Assembly (NCBI GenBank): GCA_003833135.1 | Contig: QZLH01000009.1 | Span: 131,179 to 144,572, forward strand | Direction: 5' to 3' | DNA length: 13,394 nt | From: Oehlia diaphana | Lineage: Eukaryota > Glomeromycota > Glomeromycetes > Glomerales > Glomeraceae | Shown here: piece by piece, positions 8,694-13,394 of the stretch | How the letters are laid out: each line of letters starts with the position of its first letter | Numbering within the stretch: the first letter of the stretch is position 1 | Notes under the pieces: generated by a model | What the model was told of the DNA's origin: nothing | Databases searched by the model: none | The model's input: only the letters and a program-made list of their open reading frames with translations | Program-made: the position numbers and the translations under genes

Positions 8694-9620
8694 CGTTATT
8701 AATATCATCAATATCCAAAGGAGTAAGAGGAATTTCAAATTCAATTGAATAAACAACAAATTTAGAATTGATTCTTATATAGATAAGCTTCTCATTACTA
8801 GAAATTCTGATTTTCTGTAAAATAGATGATAAACAACAATTAATTATAAAATTACCTTTTCAAATAGGTTTGAACAGTTGATGTTTTTTTTTATTACCTT
8901 TTCGTATGAGGTATTATATACTATCTTCTCGTTACTTTTAAATATTCTTACAGTTTTTTCTGTAGTAAGATTATGTTCATATATGGAATTATTTGAAAAT
9001 AAATAAAGAATATTATATTTTGAAAAATCAAAAATAAAAAATCTTCTGGTATTTTGTACATTCTTTTACAGTTCCATTTGTTATTTTTAGTTTCCGTAGA
9101 ATAAATATAAATCATGTTATCTTTCACTTCATGTGACATAAATTCACCTTTTAAGTTAAAGGTACAATAACAATACTTATAGTTATCGTCACAATCTAAT
9201 TTAATTTTATTATTATTATTCTCCGTATCGTATGTTTCTAATAAAATATGATTAAACCATCATTGGATATATAACAAAATATCAAAATATCCATAAAAGT
9301 GATAATTATGACTTACCCAAATATTTATCATAGTTGATAAGCACAAGTTTCTTATCATCGGAAATAGCTATTTGGGATAAACTTTTATTGGAGCTTAATG
9401 TGATAAACAATTCCGGTTTATGTGGACCCTCATCTTTGATATTCCAAACGATAATTGAATGATCATCTTCACTATAAGTAACAAGGTATTCTTCATTTGG
9501 CGATATTTCTACTTTAGTAATAGGATTACCATCATGTGGGCTTTTATTGTCATCATTTTCAATTTTCTCGATACTACCGATATTATTGTCAATTTCTATT
9601 TCTATCGAATTGCTACTCAT
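8694..9620 (-). pseudogene. N-terminal WD40 module of the channel gene (exons 1-3)
   Basis: Exon 1 contains a WD40-like blade: ITKVEISPNEEYLVTYSEDD, then SIIVWNIKD, followed by a second start of a blade (LSQIAISDDKKLVLINYDKY). Exon 2 continues with CYCTFNLKGEF and WNCKRMYKIPEDF. After a one-base loss (or two-base gain) in a T-rich run it continues in another frame with SKYNILYLFSNNSIYE and EKTVRIF. Exon 3 (8814-8694) adds KIRISSNEKLIYIRI and VVYSIEFEIPL. Such blades build a propeller that usually mediates protein contacts. An alternative donor 42 bp downstream of 8898 (GAAAAG|GTAATTTTAT) keeps the same phase, so exon 2 could end in either place; the shorter form fits the family better. Confidence 0.8.
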
Positions 9621-9668
9621 TGATAGGTTTTTTTTTTTTTAAAAAAAAAAAAAGTAGAATACGCAAGC

Positions 9669-9682
9669 TTATTTATAAAGAA
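9669..9682 (-). promoter_or_regulatory. Possible TATA box of the WD40-channel gene
   Basis: On the minus strand CTTTATAAATAAGC lies about 50 bp ahead of the ATG at 9620, a plausible distance for a TATA element with a short 5' leader. Between it and the start codon is a T-run/A-run pair (about 9630-9653). Inferred from position and motif only. Confidence 0.35.
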
Positions 9683-9693
9683 AATAGTGTTTT

Positions 9694-9740
9694 ACAAGCA
9701 ACCCAGGCCGCATTGTGAAAATCTGGCCGGAATAAAAAGA
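9694..9740. other. GC-rich islet upstream of the channel gene
   Basis: A block of about 45 bp with GGCC-containing words (CCAGGCCGCATTGTG, TCTGGCCGG) stands out from AT-rich surroundings just upstream of the likely TATA box. It may be an upstream promoter element or a fragment of a repeat. I cannot identify it. A 16-nt A-run (9825-9840) follows 85 bp farther on. Confidence 0.3.
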
Positions 9741-9849
9741 ATGCTTAATTACAGCAAAATATGGTATACTTTTATGTACAGTATAATATGCATAATAAAA
9801 TCACATTATTATCAAATTCATTGGAAAAAAAAAAAAAAAATTATTGTAA

Positions 9850-10297
9850 AAACTTAATCGAGAAATGATCATCGATTTAAAAACAAGTGAAAAAAGATCT
9901 AATAACATTCAAACACACCCACAAGCAATATATACTAGTAGGCTTTTAAATTTCAAAAATCTTCCAGAACCAGTAAATTCAGGTAATTCAATTTAATTTA
10001 CTTTGTTAACATAAAAGAAATTTGCATTATTAACTACTTGGTTTTTAGTAGATGTTATTCTATCACCATTATGTAAGTATTAATATTTATTGATAGTTAA
10101 TGTAATTAATAATATTCAGACTTTTTTAACATTATTTTAATTATTAATAGTTTTGGAGGGTTTTGACTGTCAATTAAATGAATCAGGTAATGTGTTATTT
10201 ATTATTTTTTTTTTTTGTTTTGTTAATATGATATTTATTTATTTGTTTTATAGATTTTAATGAAATTAATCAAGATGGCGAAAATAATATTGAATGA
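9850..10297 (+). pseudogene. Orphan C-terminal tail of a TKL kinase (four exons)
   Basis: Exon a (open from 9850, ending 9982) encodes EKRSNNIQTHPQAIYTSRLL then NFKNLPEPVNS. Exon b is 10052-10072, exon c 10152-10187 (LEGFDCQLNES), and exon d 10254-10297 (FNEINQDGENNIE, stop TGA 10295-10297). All three introns (9983-10051, 10073-10151, 10188-10253) are GT-AG and phase 1. The same four-exon tail with the same phases closes the kinase at 12323-13394 (minus strand), and exon c is 36 nt in both. The catalytic domain is absent: upstream is a stop at 9847, then an A-run and the promoter region of the divergent channel gene. The reading frame of this tail is itself intact, which suggests recent separation or duplication. 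Confidence 0.82.
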
Positions 10298-10728
10298 GTT
10301 TTCATTTCTTTTTATAAAATCAAACAGCTAACTAATTTATAGTTGTTACTTATAGAGGCCTGCATTTATATTTAGCCATGATATCCGACCCGGCTCAGTT
10401 GAAAAGCAAAAAAAAAAACATCATTCACATTTTTAATCAAGATAAAGCATAATTTGTAAACAATTTTTTAAACTGTTCTACAGAAAACTAATGTTAATTA
10501 GAATTTGAATTATAACAGCGAAAAAAATTCAAAAAATTTAATAATAGAAATTGCTTACTAATTATAATCAAGTTCTAGATTTTATTTTTGCCTTTAGAAT
10601 TGCCTGAAAGATTTATACTAGTAATATTATCATATTTTTCTTAATAATCATCAGTGTTTTGGTTCAGAAAGATTATTTACCAAGTGCCAACAATAATAAA
10701 GTTTGAGTGAATATTAATTATGTAAAAT
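10298..10728. other. AT-rich spacer, nothing recognised
   Basis: The spacer contains a slightly GC-rich patch (10356-10405, with CCGACCCGGCTCAG) and an A-run. No frame, RNA gene or repeat pair is supported. Confidence 0.45.
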
Positions 10729-10975
10729 TTGTCGTTTTCGATTTCCTCTGATAATCCACGTCAGGAATTAGAAAATTATGGAATTATGTCGTTCGTTTAT
10801 AACGCTGGTAATAAATTCGCTATTTCAAATTTATTTTCAGAAAAACTTTTGACCTCGCTTATTCAAAATAAAAATGCACAAATGAGAGAAGTACAAATTT
10901 GGGAACATGTGATTAAATGGGCCTTGCACAGAATCCAGAACTTCCCTCTAGTACTAGTTATTCCTTTTTTATTCT
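10729..10975 (+). pseudogene. BTB/BACK-domain protein fragment
   Basis: The frame encodes SDNPRQELENYGIMSF, FAISNLFSEKLLTSLIQNKN and REVQIWEHVIKWAL. The 'EKLL.SLIQN....EVQ.WE.V.KW.LAQNPELP' pattern is what I recall from the BACK region of the expanded BTB-TLDc family in Rhizophagus, whose members are thought to be substrate adaptors for cullin ligases. After Trp-Ala-Leu (10918-10926) one base is missing: the neighbouring frame continues AQNPELPSSTSYS (10926 on). The BTB part before it and the TLD part after it are missing. The frame opens at a non-ATG codon, so this is an internal exon piece. Confidence 0.72.
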
Positions 10976-10993
10976 TTAAATATATTTTATTAG

Positions 10994-11682
10994 GAATTAT
11001 ATGAGCTAGGTCGTGACCCATCGTCATCTTTTAGTGCTGGTCCTATCACTTTTAAATTTCATATGTAAAAATTATAATAACTTTCGCTTAAAATTATGGT
11101 ATATTAATTTGGATTAGAGCTATACTTCATACTCTAGAGGTATGTTTATCTTGATATTCGTCTTCCTAGTGATTATCCATTCAAACCACCAGAGTATAAT
11201 TTTGCTTGTATAGTTATTTAATAGCATGATTCAATTGATTTACACACTAAATTTGTTATATACAGGTGAAGTTTACAACAAGAACCTATCATCCGAATAT
11301 TACTGATAGTGCGTGGATTTCTTAAGAGATGGTCACTAGCATTCCAGCAATTACCATTTCTAGGAGTAATAATAATTTATTTATATGAGTACATGCGGAA
11401 TTTTTTATTATATAAAAAAAATATATTAATCAAATCTTTTATTCTAACAAGTACTCTCGGGAATTTGTATATATATATATTGTTGAGAGATCCAAACCCA
11501 GGTATTGTAATTCGCTTTTTTATATTTATTATTCTATTGAATGATCTGATTAAATTCAACTAAAAATAATTTATCAATAAATTTGAATGTTATTTAATGC
11601 CCGAAATATCTCAATTGTACAAGACTGATCGTAATCGTATGAAGCTACTGTTAGTAAATGGACTCATAAATATACTAAGTTG
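10994..11682 (+). pseudogene. Ubiquitin-conjugating enzyme E2 pseudogene, UBC4/5-like
   Basis: Ordered E2 blocks: ELYELGRDPSSSFSAGP from 10994, directly after a TTATTAG acceptor (the place where the first UBC4 intron commonly falls). An intron at about 11065-11117 follows, then SYSRGMFI and, after a frameshift near 11145, DIRLPSDYPFKPPE. After an intron of about 72 bp come VKFTTRTYHPNI (the HPN motif at 11290-11298), the active-site-type CVDFLRD with Cys at 11310-11312, WSLAFQQL, LLRDPNP (about 11480-11500) and PEISQLYKTDRN (11600 on). One further frameshift leads to YEATVSKWTHKYTK (to 11679). The first exon (MALKRIN-like) is not found, and at least four frame changes are needed, so it cannot be active. 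The order and motifs leave little doubt about the family. Confidence 0.87.
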
Positions 11683-12322
11683 AGACAAGATTTTTTCTTT
11701 ATTGACATTTTTATTATTTAGATTTCATTATATAATTCAGTATATGTCCCATTAATGTCTTATTTTAAGTATATTATTCCAAATTTAAGTATAATTATTG
11801 ATCGAATATATCTAAAATATCTTAGTACAGAAAGGAAAGTTATTAATATTTAATCGAGTAGAAAATAAATAAGCTTCTAAACTCCATATGAAATGTAAAA
11901 TTTATATATTACTCAACTAACAAGCTGATTAATCTTTAGATACAGTAGTTGTTATTAAAGGTAGGTTGAAATGAGGCGCAGCCTAAAAACTATCAGCCCA
12001 ACCAAAAACATTTAAATACATTGAGTGAAATATTAGTAGTTTCAAATATTACAGTTCTACATTTAAACAATCATATAATAGTAATCATCAAATAAGCATA
12101 AAAAAATTTTAAATCTTTATTTATATAGAATATTCATAAATATAAATCCAATAAATCTACTGTATATATACTATAATATACTAGTAGTACGTAAATAAAA
12201 AACTGTAGATAATAATTTATAAAGCATAACTGATAATGAAAGAAAAATAAAAGCAAAATTAACTCCAACACACAAACTAATAATTAAACTATTTATCTCT
12301 AAGTTTCATGTAAAAGAAAACT
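11683..12322. other. AT-rich spacer between E2 and kinase relics
   Basis: No supported gene. A small GC-richer patch at 11960-12006 (with GGCGCAGCC) is bounded by GGTTG and CAACC, giving a possible small stem. Otherwise A/T-rich. Confidence 0.45.
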
Positions 12323-13394
12323 TCATTCAATATTATATTCAGTATCTTGACAAATTTCCTTTAGTTCTATAAAAAAAAATAGATTAGATAAATTAGAAAG
12401 GAAATATTATAAAATTACAAATAAATAATAACTTACCCATTCACTTAATTAAACAATCTAAGCATTCTGAGACTGTATATTATGTATTCATAGTATTTAA
12501 ATGTTAACAAATGTAAATAAAATAATTACAATAATGATAATTAAGAGAATACTTACTTGGATCTGATGTTGATTGAGCAGTATAATTAGCATCTATTAAA
12601 AATAAAATAACATAAATAATGTAACGTGGATTATATGATAACACAAAAATTAAATTTATTACCTGAACTGAATTGAAAAGTTAATAAACCTGAAGAATTT
12701 ACTGGGTTTGGAAGATTTTTAAAATTTAAAAGTCTACTGGTATAAAATGCTTGTGGGTGTGTTTGGAAGCTTTTGGATTTATCTTCATTTGACCTGTTTT
12801 TGAATTTTTCTTTTCTAATTTTATCACATTCTTCTATTTGAGAATATATTTCACTATTTTGACTATTGTCCCCATTTTCACTATCTTTAACATCTTCACT
12901 ATCTTCACCATCTTCTTTCATCATCTTCGCTATATTCACTATATTCCATATCTTCAATATCTTCAATATCTTTAATTTCATCTTTCCGTTTTATTAATAT
13001 ATCTTCACTATCTTCATCATCTTCTTCACCATCTTCTTCACCATCTTCTTCACTATATTCACTATATTCAATGTCTTCAATATCTTCACCATCTTCATAA
13101 TCTTCACCATATTTTCCAATTTCATCATTCTATTTTGCTAATATCTGATATAATTCTTTAGTGGTTGGTCTATTTTCTATTTCAGCATCCCAACATTTTA
13201 ATATCAAATCTGTAAGTAACTTTGGTACATCTTTAGAAATTGTTGGTCTAAGTCCCATACATATTTGAATAGCTAAAAACTCATCATGAGGTATATCATT
13301 AAAAGGAATTTCTTCAGAAAGAAATTCATTCATTATTATTCCAAATGAGTAAATATCTGCTGCTTTTGTATATTGGTATCCACGTAAAACTTCT
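12323..13394 (-). pseudogene. TKL kinase, C-terminal half with acidic repeat; broken and cut by the window edge
   Basis: From the right edge leftward: EVLRGYQYTKAADIYSFG (activation-segment end and helix F, Gly present), NEFLSEEIPFNDIPHDEFLA, ICMGLRPTISKDVPKLL, then KCWDAEIENRPTTKELYQIL (subdomain XI Arg in NRPT). A TAG at 13132-13130 sits where relatives have Trp (AKW.DEI). Then comes a Glu/Asp repeat, a frameshift near 12914-12918, and the tail SFQTHPQAFYTSRLLNFKNL ending at donor 12662. Tail exons 12592-12557, 12472-12437 and 12366-12323 follow (last codon before the stop is Glu, EYNIE). Exon c has an in-frame TGA (12443-12441). It is nearly identical in the helix F part to the relic at 1018-1972, and shares the tail layout with 9850-10297. 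The N-lobe lies outside the window. Confidence 0.85.
12872..13126 (-). repeat. Coding GAA/GAT trinucleotide repeat (acidic tract)
   Basis: On the minus strand GAA, GAT, GGT, AGT and ATT codons alternate to give runs such as GEDIEDIEYSEYSEEDGE. A two-fold larger repeat is visible: DEI...IEDIEYSEYSEEDGE appears again as DEIKDIEDIEDMEYSEYSED. A single extra A (GAAAGAA instead of GAAGAA, about 12915-12918) shifts the frame to an early stop. Replication slippage explains the tract; the role of such a tail is unknown. Confidence 0.75.

Larger units (their letters stand above)
5169..9620 (-). pseudogene. WD40-ion channel fusion gene (nine exons), disrupted by a MITE and point lesions
   Basis: Reading right to left, the exons are 9620-9317, 9237-8898, 8814-8694, 8593-7286, 7209-6797, 6726-5893, 5822-5647, 5590-5517 and 5439-5169. 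All are joined by GT-AG introns of 56-100 bp with matching phases once the lesions are allowed for. The start is ATG 9620 (MSSNSIEIEIDNN) and the stop is at 5169. Order of parts: WD40-like repeats, a linker rich in YGV.LLKFAI-type helices, then an Ion_trans-like membrane domain with a pore helix and a cytoplasmic coiled tail. The family, as I recall it, is large in Rhizophagus; its members are presumed membrane cation channels. Lesions: indel in exon 2 (about 9018-9041), stop 8282-8280 plus indel in an A6 run (8259-8264), indel at about 7487-7493, stop 7114-7112, indel at about 6901-6920, MITE 6137-6509, and stop 5408-5406. The overall structure is certain; the ligand and ion are unknown. Confidence 0.9.

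Noticed and set aside
9536..9718. 60-codon + strand frame opposite the first channel exon
   Set aside because: It is the antisense shadow of exon 1 plus a homopolymer run.
11309..11563. Hydrophobic + strand frame of 84 codons and its minus-strand partner
   Set aside because: It covers a likely E2 intron with AT repeats. The E2 pieces WSLAFQQL and LRDPNP lie within it and explain the part with sense.
1..13394. tRNA, rRNA, CRISPR, bacterial operon signals
   Set aside because: I saw no cloverleaf with box A/B spacing, no rRNA core sequence and no regular spacer array; the introns and gene families are eukaryotic.

Overview
The window looks like accessory DNA from an arbuscular mycorrhizal fungus, most likely Rhizophagus/Glomeromycotina. 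The DNA is very AT-rich. Genes are split by short GT-AG introns of about 55-110 bp. The families I recognise are ones hugely expanded in that lineage: tyrosine-kinase-like (TKL) kinases with a DLG/APE pattern and a 'THPQA.YTSRLLNFKNLP' tail, WD40-ion channel fusions, and BTB/BACK proteins. This placement rests on recalled family features and no database search was run.

Layout from left to right. (1) 1-218 and 431-575: direct and inverted arrays of an 11-bp word (TCCAGAATTTG / CTGGACAAATT). (2) About 1018-1972 (+): a broken TKL kinase lacking its C-terminal part. (3) 1973-3450: AT-rich DNA with no gene I can support. (4) 3455-3912 (+): short broken reading frames that may be a remnant of a Helitron-type helicase protein. 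(5) About 4260-5125: a degenerate tandem repeat with a unit of about 320 bp. (6) 5169-9620 (-): a nine-exon gene for a WD40 protein fused to a TRP-like ion channel. Its exon structure can be reconstructed completely by intron phase, but it carries frameshifts, stop codons and a 373-bp hAT-type MITE in the pore exon, flanked by a perfect 8-bp target duplication. (7) 9850-10297 (+): an orphan four-exon kinase tail. (8) 10729-10975 (+): a BACK-domain fragment. (9) 10994-11682 (+): a broken ubiquitin-conjugating enzyme (E2) of the UBC4/5 type. (10) 12323-13394 (-): the C-terminal half of another TKL kinase with a long Glu/Asp repeat. It runs off the window and is also broken.

Every recognisable protein gene here carries at least one inactivating change or is truncated. 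The window therefore reads as a graveyard of multicopy families and transposon pieces rather than a working gene cluster. The genes do not form a pathway: kinase, channel, BTB and E2 families are each widely dispersed in such genomes. The clearest single event is the hAT MITE insertion into the channel exon. Removing the element plus one target copy restores the reading frame exactly. Some single-base lesions lie in homopolymers and could be assembly errors, but the MITE, the stop codons and the missing halves cannot all be.
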